Notes under the pieces: generated by a model
What the model was told of the DNA's origin: nothing
The model's input: the letters and a program-made list of their open reading frames with translations, nothing else
The model's database searches: none
Shown: positions 21,465-34,149 of the stretch, piece by piece
Numbering within the stretch: position 1 is the stretch's first letter
How the letters are laid out: each line of letters begins with the position of its first letter
Assembly: GCA_947069175.1 (NCBI GenBank)
Contig: CAMTDV010000027.1
Span: forward strand, 38,763,369 to 38,827,368
Reading direction: 5' to 3'
Origin: Scalesia atractyloides
Taxonomy: Eukaryota > Streptophyta > Magnoliopsida > Asterales > Asteraceae
Length of the DNA stretch: 64,000 nt
Position numbers and translations under genes: made by a program

Positions 21465-22448
21465 CATTGCAAAACATAGCCTTAAACTCTCCAGTTATCA
21501 CTCCAAAATCCGTCTCAATATGAGACTCCTCAGCCGCCCCAATTCACCGAGAAACCTCCCCCAAAACTCAAGGATGTAACATTTCTGTTACCTACTAAAA
21601 TATGTAATAAACGCTACAAGATTTCATTAACGGTAAAGAATGATGTGCGTGATCTAAAACTAACAAAATTATGTCACATTTACCGTATATATCGTATATG
21701 AAGAAAGAGGGAAAGGAAGAAAGATTTCATTGGTTAATTAGTGGGTCAATCCAACATTGTATATATGCAATAGATGACATAAACTCAATAAGAGAAGCTA
21801 GTAATAGAAGCTAAAGATTTTAGTTGTTTATCTACATTCAAGGAAAGACATGTTTTATTGGCAAAGAGCAGCGAAACAATGTGTGTGTTTTGGAAAATTT
21901 GGAATACATGGTTGTGGTCTTTTTGCAATGTCGAAGATTTTGGAACCAAGACTGGGTTTGGTTATAAGGCATAGTCGGCAAGTCTAAATGTGTTTCTTAT
22001 TCCAATATATTCTATTTTTCGGATTTGCCATAACTTCACCATGATGCAAATGAAGCATGTTTTTCCTTGAAAATAAGTGAACTACTTAAATCTTTGGCAT
22101 TTGTTATTGGCTTCTCTTACTCAGTTTATGCCATCTATCACATCTGTAGAATGTGGGGTTGGCCCACTAACCAATCCAATGAAACTTTTCTGGTTTTACA
22201 TTGTTCTTCACGTACCATATATATGGGAAGTGTGACATATGATTTTGACAATTTTGATCAGGCTCATCATTTTGTACAATTTAAGAAGTTTTGTAGAGGT
22301 TTTCACAAGTTAGAGAAGGTAATTGAAATGTCTGATAGTTTTTGCTGGAGCCGGAAACCAGTGATGAGGGGCGGCTTAGGACGCTGATACTGGGGCAGAT
22401 TTTGGAGTAGCAACTAGAAAAAGTATATGGCTCTGATATACCATGACA
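21465..22448. repeat. Foldback unit 6
   Basis: Complete. The right arm carries one of the longer chance ORFs (22067-22387, 106 codons), which does not persist in other units. Confidence 0.8.
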
Positions 22449-23150
22449 GAGAAAAAATAACATGTGTATTTAAAATAACGAACTCATCAATATGCAATTG
22501 TCAATTCATGGAAAAATAGATTGATTGCCATGTGGTGAGAATAGTAGGAATACCAGCTTGCATCCAGTTGACTCACGTCTGCTACATATGAACTCATTGA
22601 ACTCATTGTTTGATAAGTTTTTAGGGTCCACTAGAAAACTAACTTTCATACCAAATTATATGTAGCTGGATGTTGTTTATTTAGAAAAAAATAAAAAAGA
22701 TTTAGAGAAGATTAGAGGTAATCAAGAGATTTTAGAGACTTTTTTCATTTCTTCATCCAACCTGGATTTCACTGACATCCTTAGCAATGTGAATACACCC
22801 GATAATGACAGAGGTATACAGTTTTATCTTGTGATCTATTTACTAAAAGTTCATAGTGCTTGTCGCTTTGATATAATTGCTTTATATAGAGAGAGTTTAA
22901 GTGCAAAGGAAACTTAAACCTAATTTTTTTTAACTGTTTATATATTTTATACTTATATTTAAAACTTCAAGGTGCATATTGAGTTCAATAAGTATTTTTG
23001 TGAGAGGTTGGTTCACCACAAATCCCCCCTCAGTTGGATTAAAGCTATCATGTAAGCAACTGTAATTACTTATCGAGGTCTACCAAATTAATAATTGTTT
23101 TTTGTTAAGCTATGTAGCTAAAGTACACGTACTACTTATCCTTCTTCGGT

Positions 23151-24137
23151 CATTGCAAAACATAGCCTTAAACTCTCGAGTTATTACTCCAAAATCCGTC
23201 TCAATATGAGACTCCTCAGCCGCCCCTCTTCACCCGGTTCGCTCCCCCAAAACTCAAGGATGTAACATTTCTGTTACCTACTAAAACATGTAATAAACGC
23301 TACAAGATTTCATTAATGGTAAAGAATGATGTGCGTGATCTAAAACTAACAAATTATGTCACCTTTACGGTATATCTCCTATGTGAAGAAAGATGGAAAG
23401 GAAGAAAGATTTCATTGGTTATTAATTGGTCAATTCAACATTGTGTAGATGCAATAGATAACATAAACTCAATAAGTGAAGCTAGTAAGAGAAGCTAAAG
23501 ATTTTAGTTGTTTATCTACATTCAAGGAAAAACATGCTTTATTGGCAAAGAGCAACGAAACATTGTGTGTGTTTTTGCAAATTAGGAATACATGGTTGTA
23601 GTGTTTTTGCAATTTGGAAGATTTTGGAACGAAGACTGGGTTTGGTTATAAGGCATAGTCCGCAAATCTAAATGTGTTTCTTATTCCATTATATTCTATT
23701 TTTCAGATTTGCCATAACTTCACCATGATGCGAATGAAGCATGTTTTATCTTGAATATAAGTAAAGTACTTAAATCTTTGGCATCTGTTATTGGCTTCTT
23801 TTACTGATTTTATGCCATCTATCACATCTGTAGAATGTGGGGTTGGCCCATTAACCAATCCAATCAAACTTTTCATGGTTTACATCGTTCTTCACGTACC
23901 ATATATACGGTATGTGTGACGTATGATTTTGATAATTTTGATCAGACTCATCATTTTGTACAATTTAAGAAGTTTTGTAGAGGTTTTCACATGTTAGAGA
24001 TGGTAATTGAAATGTCTGATCTTTTAGTTTTTGCTGGAGCCAGAAACCAGTGAAGACCGACGGCTTAGGATGCTGATACTGGGGCTGATTTTGGAGTAGC
24101 AATTAGAAAAAGTATATGGCTCTGATAGACCATGACA
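23151..24137. repeat. Foldback unit 7
   Basis: Complete; starts 1686 bp after unit 6. The spacer after it has lost about 75-100 bp near 24475. Confidence 0.8.
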
Positions 24138-24696
24138 GACAAAAAATAACATGTGTATTTAAACTAACGAACTCATCAATATGCAATTGTCAATTCATGG
24201 AAAAGTAGATTGATTGCCATGTGGGAGAATGGTATGAATACCAGCTTGCATCCAATTGACTCACGTTTGCTACATATGAATTCATTGAACTCATTGTTTG
24301 ATAAGTTTTTGGGGTCCACTAAAAAACTAACTTTCATAGCAGATTATATGTAGCAGGATGGTGTTTTTTTAGAAAAAAAATTAAAAAACCTTTACAGAAG
24401 ATTAGAGGTAATCAAGAGATTTTAGAGACTTTTTTCATTTCTTCATCCAACCTGGTTTCACTGACATCCTTAGCATAGAGAGAGTTTAAGTGCAAGGAAA
24501 CTTAAACCTAATTTTTTTATTAACTGCTTATATATTTTATACTTATATTTAAAACTTCAAGATGCATATTGAGTTCAATAAGTATTTTTGTGAGAGGTTG
24601 GTTCACCACAAATCCCTCCTCAGTTGGATAAAAGCGATCATTTAAGAAACTATAGTAACTTATCAGGGTCTCCTAAATGAATAATTGTTTTTGTTT

Positions 24697-25890
24697 GGCA
24701 AAACATAGCCTTAAACTCTCTCTGGTTATTACTCCAAAATCTGTCTCAATATGAGACTCCTCAGCCACCCCTCTTCACCGGTTTAGCTCCCCCAAAACTC
24801 AAGGATGTAACATTTCTGTTTCCTACAAAAACATGTAATATACGCTACAAGATTTCATTAACGGTAAAGAATGATGTGCGTGATCAAAAACTAACAAAAT
24901 TATGTCACATTTAGGTATATATGGTATATGAAGAAAGATGGAAAGGAAGAAAGATTTCATTGGTTACTTAATGGGTCAATCCAACATTGTACAGATGACG
25001 TAAACTCCACAAGAGAAGCGAGTAATTGAAGCTAAAATTTTAGTTGTTTATCTACATTCAAGGAAAAACATGCTTTATTGGCAAAGAGCAGCGTAACACT
25101 GTGTGTGTTTTGGAAAATTTAGAATACATGGTTGTGGTCTTTTTGCAATGTTGAAGATTTTGGAACAAAGACTGGGTTTGATTATTAGGCATAGTCGGCA
25201 AATCTAATTGTGTTTCTTATTCCAATATATTCGGTTATCGGATTTGCCATAACTTCACCATGATGCAAATGAAGCATGTTTTTCCTTAATATAAGTAAAC
25301 TACTTAAATCTTTGGCATTTGTTATTGGCTTCTCTTACTGAGTTTATGCCATCTATCACATTTGTAGAATGTGGGGTTGGCCCACTAACCAATCCAATGA
25401 AACTTTTCTTGTTTTACATCGTTCTTCACGTACCATATATGTGGGAATTGTGACATATGATTTTGACAATTTTGATCAGGCTCATCATTTTGTCCAATTT
25501 ATTAAGTTTTATAGAGGTTTTCACATGTTAGAGAAGGTAATTGAAATGTCTGATCTTTTAGTTTATGCCATATATCACATTTGTAGAATGTGGGGTTGGC
25601 CGGTTAAACAATCCAATGAAACTTTTCTTCCTTTACATGGTTCTTCAGGTACCATATATACGGTAAGTGTGACATATGATTTTGTTAACTTTAGATCAGT
25701 CTCATCATTTTTTGCAATTTAAGAAGTTTTGTAGAAGTTTTCACATGTTAGAGAAGGTAATTGAAATGTCTGATCTTTGAGTTTTTGCTGGAGCCGGAAA
25801 CCAGTGAAGAAGGGCGGCTTAGGACGCTGATACTGGGGCGGATTTTGGAGTAGCAACTAGAAAAAGTATATGGATCTGATAGACAATGAC
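24697..25890. repeat. Foldback unit 8 (right arm partly duplicated)
   Basis: A 219-bp part of the right arm is repeated in tandem (from about 25342 and again from 25561), so the arms are unequal. Left inner arm shares GACGTAAACTCCACAAGAG with unit 13 of array 2. Confidence 0.8.
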
Positions 25891-26219
25891 AGAGAAAAAA
25901 TAACATGTTTATTTAAACTAACGAACTCATCAATATGCAATTTTCAATTCATGGAAAAGTAGATTGATTGCCATGTGGCGATGATGGTATGAATACCAGC
26001 TTGCATCCAATTGACTCACCTCTGCTACATATGAACTCATTGAACTCATTGTTCGATACGTTTTTAGGGTCCACTATAAAAGTAACTCTTATACCAAATT
26101 TTATGTAGCAAGATGGTGTTTTATTAGAAAAAAAGTTAAAAAAGCTTTATAGAAGATTAGAGGTAATCAAGAGATTTTAGAGACTTTTCTTCATTTCTTC
26201 ATCAATCCTCTAAAGATTT

Positions 26220-27529
26220 CACTGACATCCTTAGCAATGTGAATACAACCGATAATGACAGAGGTATACAGTTTTATCTTTTTATGTATTTACTAAAAGT
26301 TCATAGTGCTTGTTGATTGTATGTAATTGCTTTATATAGAGAGAGTCTTAGTGCAAAAAGAATCTTAAACCTAGTCTTTTTATTAACTGTTTATATATTT
26401 TATACTTATATTTAAAACTTCATGGTGCATATTGAGTTCATATAAATGTAACTGTTTTTAAATATATCAATAATACCTACAATGCTCACAAAAAAATTAA
26501 TTTACATAACTCTAGTAGCTTAAGTCATAGTTCTTTTAAAATATCTGGTATATTTTTTTAAAACACGTTGTTTACCTTTAAGCCACTCGCATGTGGTACA
26601 TTCTTCACTGATCTGGGCTTCTCTTTGCACAGATTAATAACATCTGCTTAATAGGATGAGAATCCGTTGCTTGAGATTGTTAAAGTCCATATTTTTTGTA
26701 GTTTCAGAGGTTGATATTCTTGATCTTCCAAAACGGTCCATAAATCTACTTTGTTTCATGTTTAAAGTCCTAAATGGTCTTGATTTCATTTGACCAGTTA
26801 ATTTGTTGAAAATTTGAATATCACTAAAGGATGTTTAATTGTATTATAGCTGTTTGTATAGAAAGTCCCTAGATCTATAATGGTATACGTATGTTGTTCT
26901 AAATTTGTTTTGCCGTCTGATCAACAAGTTAAAAACCTATTGATTTCGCAGAATCATGTGCGAACACTGGTTTTTGTATCCAAAAAGTTTGATTAGAAAC
27001 ACCTGTAATTTAATTTCATATGAAAACTACTCATTCATTTGTGCTTTGGTGTAATGTTATATATTGTTGTACAAAATTACGACATTTACTACATATGGGA
27101 AATAGTATATTTTAGTGCTTACCACAATCTTTGATTTACTAATTCTAATTGCACTATGGATCTTTACCATGGCGTTGAAAGGCACAAGGAGATGGAGGTT
27201 TTAATGATTGTACATATTTATGGAATTTCTGTTGTATCACGTGGTATGAGATCCGGTTCAATCATAGACGCTCAAAGCCAATCTGGTAATGAGTTCAATG
27301 GGTATTTGTGTGAGAAGTTGGTTCACCACAAATCCCTCAGTTGGATGAAAGCTATTATGTAAGCAATTCTAGTCACTTATCAAGTAATCCTAAATTAACA
27401 ACTGTTTTCTATTAAGTTGTGTAGCTAAAGTACACACATTTCTTATGCATCTTTGGTCCTGGCCTAACATAGCTATAAACTCTCTCTAGTTACTACTAAA
27501 AAATCCGTCCCAATATGAGACTCCTCTGC
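26220..27529. repeat. Expanded spacer, copy 2, with truncated arm
   Basis: Second copy of 17820-19125, including the open stretch 27156-27362. The following left arm (from about 27458) stops at 27529, where gypsy LTR sequence begins. Confidence 0.75.
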
Positions 27530-28185
27530 AAATATATTTGTGTTGTAATTTACTTTATTTATACAAATACATGTGCTACCACCATTATGTGATCTAATGT
27601 GTATATTTGTTTGTTGTGGTTATGTGTGGTTACATTTTATCATTTCAGTGCAATCATTCATTTAAGGCCCATCAGTTCCTCGTGGGATACGAGTTGAGCA
27701 TCAGGTGCCTCATTAGATCGGCTCTGTTTGATTGAGCATTGATCTCAAGTTCATCATTCACCATGTTCATATGTCATTGTTGATACTATGTGGTTTGCTA
27801 TTTAATTATATATACATATGCTCATATATGGTCCACGCACATTTTTATTGAAATAATCAATTTATCAAACTATTTAAATGTTTAACATAGATTCACTTGC
27901 CAACCTTTGTTGACCCAAAAACCATTTTTACACATGATACAAGTGAACAGGTACGAAGAGAAGATTGGACATAGGATGAGCCTTAGTTAACAAGAAACGA
28001 ATTAGTGCAATATACTTATTATAAACATCGTCTTGTATTTGTAATTGTTTATGTGAATTATTTGTATTGTGAGACACTTGATATGAATTAATGAATATTT
28101 AAAACAAGTAATAGCAAGTCATAAGCTCTCGAGTTAACCCAATCATGCTCCGATCACCTATTCTGTTGCGGGTCGGGGTGTGACA
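27530..28185 (+). mobile_element. Gypsy LTR, 3' fragment
   Basis: Related to the last 650 bp of the 3072-5689 LTR: shared CATCAGTTCCTCGTGGGA, the ACACATGATACA block, and the terminus GGGTCGGGGTGTGACA. The 5' part is missing and no PBS follows, so it is a solo or truncated LTR joined to the end of array 1. Confidence 0.75.
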
Positions 28186-29896
28186 TCACGGTCACGTGGA
28201 TATATCATTTTTCCGTAACAGAGTTAGGATGATAAGATTTCGAGCTATGCGATGACAATCGCGCAAAACTGTGACTTCCAGCCACTGTTTCGTTTTCCAA
28301 CGACTATAGCGGTGGTTTCCGGCGAGGGCGACTGGTGGATATGATGCGGTTGGTCGACACGAACGCGTGGACATATTATTCTCCTAAATCCGAGTTCGTT
28401 TGGGTCGGTTCTTGTCTACTCGAATATCAAGAAAATCATCAAAATTTATCAAGAAAATCACATGATTATGTTAGTGATCTTAGATTTATTAGTCTTTTTC
28501 AAGTGGGTTTTTATATAATTTTTATGATGATCTGTGTGAAATTTTATAATGGCTAGGGATGATCTGAAGGATGAAGAAAATGGATTGATCAAGAGTTCCA
28601 AGCTTCCAAAGTGAGCTCTTAATCTTTGCAAACACTTTAGATCTTCATGCAAGCTTGATTTCTTTGTGTTTGGTTTTAAAAAGATGAAGATGAAGATGAA
28701 GATGATGATGCTTAGCCGATTTTTAGGAGTGAAAATGGAAGGAGAATGCGTTGTTGTAGGTGTTTTTGGTAATGAAAGAATGAAGATGATTTTGGGTTTT
28801 TGGTGTTTTGATTATGTCTTACATCACACATTCCACTAAACCATGCTCAAAATTAGACAACACAACATATTAAGTGACTAAGTGGCATGGTGGATGACAC
28901 AATGTTGCCGTGAGGTTAGGGGGGGGGGGGTTGTTTATATTTTTTTATAAATAATATATAATTTTTATAACTTTTATAAACTTTAATAAATTTATATATA
29001 AGTTTTTACAAAAACTAATGCCCCAACACTTTAAAGTGATGTTACAATATGCCAAAATAATTTACTAGTCTTGTTGTTTGGTTGTTCGGTTGATAAAGTT
29101 AGTTCGGGTCTTGTACCCGATAATATACAGATATATTGTGTAACTTATAAAATTTTATGTTCATAATAATTCTAGTACAATTTTTATTGTCCGGTTAATT
29201 AATATAGCTCTTCAGACTAATAATTTGTCATTTTGAGTTCGGTTCGGGTACCGGCTTTGTTGTCAGGTTTTTACTCAACAAACCGTTTAGCTTTAAATAA
29301 TAAGATTTATATATGGGTTTATACTATTTCTAACACCCATTATTATTCTTTAGCTAAAAAAATATTTATTTTTGACTTTTTGGACAATTGCTGAATTTTG
29401 CTGCAGAATGCTGAATTTTGCTACAGACTTGGACAATTTAGTGTTTTAAATAAAATTTTTATGGTATAATAGTGTAGAACTATTTTATGTCTTAATTCTA
29501 TTATATCAGACTGTACCGTAACTAGTTCTGATATTTAATACATGTTCGCGTCGTTGTCATTCGTCTAGGATATGGTTTTATATATTCGTGATCATGGCGA
29601 ATGGATTATCATAACAAACTATGATTTGGTTAAATTCCTAGACTTTTAAGACTTAAAGTCAAAAATTAAGTCATGTTATACGATAAATAGACAATGTACT
29701 AGTTGTTCAAATTGTACATAATTACCGGAATTTTGCCAATTGTCACATTCTAGGTGTATACCATGAAATCGTGTAGTTCAGACGTTCAAAACACATAATT
29801 GCATAATGTAATATACTAACTAGATGTACGGAAATTACCCGAAAGTGACAGTTGTCACACCGACAACACGGTTTTCAACAAGAAATCAAGCCTACA
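28186..29896. other. Unassigned AT-rich sequence
   Basis: No convincing coding sequence. Holds a GAAGAT microsatellite (about 28682-28712), a run of about 13 G (28919-28931) and a short duplication of CTGAATTTTGCT (29390-29425). Probably retroelement leader or LTR sequence, given the LTR-like junction at its right end, but not identified. Confidence 0.35.
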
Positions 29897-30530
29897 CTTT
29901 AATACCACTTGTAGGTCCCCATACGAATCGTCAAACTGGGTGATTTCTTTTTCAAATTCCGTAACGTGTGCATATTCCAAGTTACAGCATAACCGAGTGA
30001 AGGAGTGTAATTAATAAAAAAGATTTCAATGTTTAAAGGGTTCGTATTGATTCCAATAGAGTTTGGGTACAAGATTTGTACAATATAATAGCTCTCCATT
30101 AACTCTCTCTGTCTACTGAGTATCTCAAGGTCTTACAACCCTCTACGTATACAAATGACATGAGACTATAGTTATCCTACCAGAGACCTAAACCTAGCGA
30201 AGGTTCATCTTTAGGCAAAAGTGCCATGTGATGTTCCATGCATGCAAAGGTGAAGTATGTCTCAAAGGTGACCTTCAACAAGAAGGTCATCATATGAAAG
30301 TCTCTGTTGCATCAGACAAAGGTCATGTATGACCACCAAGGTCATCTACATTCGATGTTTGCGCTTGTGCCAAAGTGATTGATCTTCAACGAAGGCCCAC
30401 TATGTGTATTGCATCTCTTGAACAGCTATACCCGTGACAAGAACAAGTCGAACGACCGAGGAACGTTGTTCGGCATCGGTTGCGAACGAGTGGTCGCGTC
30501 CGAATGGCCATGATCGAATAATCATTAGCG
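29897..30530 (-). mobile_element. LTR-like segment, minus strand
   Basis: The minus strand reads GGGACCTACA followed by AGTGGTATTAAAGTG, resembling the LTR end and a decayed initiator-tRNA PBS (three mismatches) seen in copia B and C. An AAGGTCA motif recurs four times at 30246-30345. The outer end is not clear. Confidence 0.35.
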
Positions 30531-30751
30531 CCATCCATTTAGTCTATGGATGCATAAATTTGCATTACAAATGATACATTTGGTTTTGCTTAAGGGATTT
30601 AAAATGAAGAAGATCATGCATAAATATCACAATCTTTTATATTGAATGTAGCGGGCTTATTTAGCAAGGATAAAATGGTAAAAATGCTACTATCAGACAT
30701 TCTAATACGTTCCAGACCATTGTTCCAGCCCCATGTTACAGCACTCACTTC

Positions 30752-30875
30752 CATGAAGGTGGGTTTTCATAGTTTTCCTTGTTTAAGCATATAACCGGCT
30801 TGTTAATTTCATGCATGAAGGTGGGTTTTCATAGTTTCCCTTGTTTAAGGATGTACCCGGTTAGTCTATTTCATC
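30752..30875 (+). repeat. 62-bp direct duplication
   Basis: Two adjacent copies beginning CATGAAGGTGGGTTTTCAT. Flanking sequence resembles 38425-38560 and 47340-47400, so this is part of an old duplicated region. Confidence 0.75.
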
Positions 30876-31009
30876 CAATATTATTAAGTCTACATAGTGT
30901 AAGAGTAAGTGAGTAGTTTATTTTTCAGTTATTTCTTTTCAATCCATTAAATAAATGAATGTGGATATTCAAGAAATAATAAATCAAGCCTCTAAAATTC
31001 TATTTCGGC

Positions 31010-31140
31010 GGTGGTGGGCAATGGTGAGTAGGCGGCGGCTGTGGTGGGTGGTGGCGGCGGTGGGTGGGCTGGCGGGCGGCTTGTGGGTTGCGACAATGGT
31101 GGGTGGGGGCGACAGTTGTGGGATTCGGTGGTGGGTTATG
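31010..31140 (+). other. G-rich, strand-asymmetric tract
   Basis: Dense GGCGG, GGTGG and GGGTGGGGG runs on the plus strand. Open in both directions but low-complexity, so not called as a gene. It could form G-quadruplexes. Confidence 0.5.
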
Positions 31141-31749
31141 GTGTTGTAAATAAAGGGTGAATGTGAGAAAGAAATGAAGAAAAATAGTGATTGTATGGAA
31201 TGGTTTTGTGGGAATTGAATACCTTGTGTGACGGCCGAGATCATTCCATTGAACAACCGAATAACTTTTTTTACTCCACTACAATGGACAATTCTATATT
31301 ACGTCTCTTGTGACAATGGTGGGTGGGGGCGACGGTTATGGGATTCGGTGGTGGGTTATGGGGTTGTAAATAAAGGCTGAATGTGAGAATGAAATGAAGA
31401 AAAATAGTGATTATATGGAATGGTTTTGTGGGAATTGAATACCTTGTGTGACGGACGAGATCATTCCATTGAACAACCGAACACCTTTTTTTACTCCACT
31501 ACAATGGACAATTCTATATTACGTCTCTTGCGACAATGGTGGGTTGGGGCGACGGTTGTGGGATTCAGTGGTGGGTTATGGTGTTGTAAATAAAGGGTGA
31601 ATGTGAGAATGAAATGAAGAAAAATAGTGATTATATCGAATGGTTTTGTGGGAATTGAATACCTTGTGTGACGGACGAGATCATTCCATTGAACAACCGA
31701 ACACCTTTTTTTACTCCACTACAATGGACAATTCTATATTACATCTCTC
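31091..31749 (+). repeat. Three 220-bp tandem repeats
   Basis: Units start at 31091, 31311 and 31531 and are nearly identical, which points to recent amplification. Each begins CGACAATGGTGGGTGGGGGC (second copy TGACAATGG) and ends TTACGTCTCT or a close variant. Confidence 0.9.
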
Positions 31750-31789
31750 ATTCCAGCATAACAAATGCTATCACATGATAACAAATACT

Positions 31790-32400
31790 ATCACAAGTTT
31801 ATCCTCAGTTGATTAAAAACTTTTTCTTTAAAGGATGCTCAAAACCTAACTAATGACGAGTTTGAGTACTTATCTGACACGTTTGGTCATAACATGTTTA
31901 TCCTTAATGGAAGGAAACTATTATGAAAGCAATTCTTACAACTATGCAATGTATTAAAGTCTTCCAGAATCAACAATTTCATTTCAGCAAGCTAAGTTTT
32001 GTAGCTCAAATAGACATGATACTTCTCTTACTACGGTCGGCCTAACATAGCATTAAATTCTCTCTAGTTGCTACTCCAAAATCAGCCCCAAACTTTTTAG
32101 CCTCCTCAACCGCCATTTCTACACCAAAAGTGATACCACCTAAACTAAAGGATTTGCTATTTCCATTACCTACTTAGACCTATTTTGGTATTCATATATA
32201 TGCTTGTTGTTCTAAATTATGTTAACAATTTTTTTTTCAAAATCTTAATTGGCTTATCGTTTTCAAGATTTCAGTACTCTAAAAGAATGTAGGTGTAAAC
32301 TTAATTGCTAATGTACAAGTTTCTTTGGTTAGTTTCATGTAGATTTTTATTAAAAAATAGAAGGATTTGAATTTTTTTTTGGTTGGTTAAAAACAATGAT
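31790..32400. repeat. Diverged single-arm relative of the array units
   Basis: Aligns with the expanded spacer and outer left arm of the foldback units (GTAGCTCAAATAGACATGAT, then TCTCTCTAGTTGCTACTCC), without inner arms, loop or right arm. On the minus strand 32050-32150 reads as a plausible peptide (GVEMAVEEAKKFGADFGVA). 32166-32400 matches 45815-46270. Confidence 0.6.
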
Positions 32401-32427
32401 ATTTTTTTCATAAATAACTTCATATTT

Positions 32428-34140
32428 CTACCTATTGTTGCACCTGAGGTTTGACTTTTGAGTCAGGCTGCAACTTTCGCATTGAATCTTTCTTCCCCTC
32501 TTTGGCATCATCTCATTGTCATCTTGAAGAATGATCACCGGGGCAGAGCCAGTAGTTTTGAGTAGATGGTCTTTGATGGCTTTGATGTCAGCTTGTGTTT
32601 CTTTATAGCGAGCATCCACCATATTTCATATCAGTTTCATATGGGTTTCATACTGAATATCGGCCAGTTGTTTCTGAGCAAGGACCATTGGTTGAACAAC
32701 CTTGCATAGCTCATCAGCATTTTGTGTGGGAGATGGTTGAGGTTGGGAGTTTTGGAGGACCTGCTTCATCATGGTTTTGAAGTCATCTATAGATGATTCC
32801 ATGGAAGACATCCTCTCTGTCAATTCTGTATACCTTAATTCATCACCTAATCTAATAGGATCATCTGAATTCCTACCAGAGGTAGTAGTATTTGGATATT
32901 TTACTGGAGTAAACCCCATAGTATCAGACCCAAATGCTCCTTGTTCTTGATTATAGGGACTTCCAACTGGCTTAGAGAATACAACTGTAGCCTCAGCAAT
33001 TGTTGCCGTCAAGGAAGTCTTAATTATGTAACCACTGTCCAACTGAGCCACTGTTGTAGCAGTAGTTGTAGTAGTTGCTTCATTTGACCTACCACCAAGA
33101 GTTACATGTAACTCTTGGGGTGTAACCTCCTAAATTGCCTGTGAGCTAGTAGATAGAGTTGTCTTAGACTATGTCAACTGTGGAGGTAGACTCTCTTTAA
33201 TGGGTGAGTGAGAGGGACTGTAGAGTGACTGAGTTTTCTTTATTGCCTCAAGCAAAGGTAAATGTGGGTGGAATTGGAGTAGTGGGCACGGGAGAACAAA
33301 GATACATATCCCTGGGAGAGGGGCTGGATAACAAATGCTCAAGTGAAACATCCGCTTCATAATGTGGTGTCCATGTGCTTACACTTGTTCCTTTTGGGAG
33401 GAAACAAGAGGAGATTATGATGGTGGACATCTTTGAACCATCTGCTGTGAAGAAGTCGTGGCAGTGGTTGTAAGTGACTTTTGTGATGTCACAGGTAAGA
33501 CATATGGGATCTCATCTTCCAGAGCTACCTTTTTGGGGTGTGGTGGATTTGGTTGGTTTCTTTTTGGGTTTAACTGGTGGGGATTGCATAACACTGGTTG
33601 TAGTGCTGTGGTCACCAGGTGTAGTGGGCTCAGCAACAAAGGAAGGAGTACAAGTTGAAGAAGTTGTCAAAATCTGCTCATTCTCTGTTGCTTTAGTTTT
33701 CAACACCTTAGGTTTTTGAGTTGAGAGTCTAGTAAAAGTTTCATGTTTAAGGCTGCCAACTTCACAGGTGACACCGTGTTTAAAATCAGACTCACAAACA
33801 TGTTTTTGAAAATAGAAACTAAACAACCTAGGGTGTATCAAAAAAGCTTTACCCTTTTTAAGATTGTTAAAATTAGCAACCAGATCAGAAAACAATACCT
33901 GAGAAAAGTTAAATTTTGATTTGGTTAAAATAGCATTACCTAGGTATTGAATATTCAAAGGTATTTCGTTGAAACCGGTTGTTTTTGCTAACAAGCACAG
34001 TAAAAGGGTGTGAAAAAAGAATTTCATGTCATCGGGAAATTCCGGTTTGAAAATCGTAATACCTGAACGCTGAACTTCATACACACTTTTATAAGTAACA
34101 CATCTTTGTATGATGATGTTTGTAGAACATCAATCATGCA
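32428..34140 (-). pseudogene. Second gag-type pseudogene of the longin-like family
   Basis: Minus strand, several frames. The N-terminal part near 34140 has a TAFHCMIDVLQTSSYKD stretch. The next frame (33512-34084) has FFFHTLLLCLLAK, KSKFNFSQVLFSDLVANF and FLIHPRLFSFYF, in the same order as the pseudogene at 12402-13264, then a Thr/Ser/Pro-rich linker. The C-terminal part (32626-33051 and 32428-32622) is rich in Gln, Met and Glu, probably coiled coil, and ends with a basic tail. Frameshifts separate the pieces. Sequence similarity to the first copy is low, so the two are old relatives. No pol follows on the minus strand; array-related sequence begins at about 32400. Confidence 0.6.
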
Positions 34141-34149
34141 GTGAAACGC

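Larger units (their letters stand above)
13459..27529. repeat. Array 1: tandem foldback units (about 1.7 kb period)
   Basis: Eight units, two incomplete at their left sides, plus a truncated arm at the right end. A typical unit has a left arm of about 390 bp opening CATGGCAAAACATAGCC, a loop of about 200 bp, a right arm of about 400 bp that is the diverged reverse complement of the left arm, and a spacer of about 0.7 kb. The inner arm ends read GGAAAAACATGC (left) and GCATGTTTTTCC (right). No transposase, LTR, PBS or long ORF is seen. The array starts against the gag pseudogene and is cut at 27529 by a gypsy LTR fragment. Confidence 0.85.

Noticed and set aside
20038..25722. Several ORFs of 60-117 codons in the array units, on both strands (for example 22067-22387, 25369-25722, 20038-20289)
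   Set aside because: They shift or break between units and arise from the same repeated DNA. There is no consistent frame preservation, so they are treated as chance reading frames of the foldback arms.
28335..28556. 73-codon ORF after the gypsy LTR fragment
   Set aside because: No similarity recognised, no promoter or codon-use support, and it lies in LTR-like sequence.
30955..31256. Overlapping Gly/Trp/Val-rich and Pro/Thr/His-rich ORFs in the G-rich tract
   Set aside because: Low-complexity translation of GGTGG-type repeats on both strands. No domain and no upstream gene structure.
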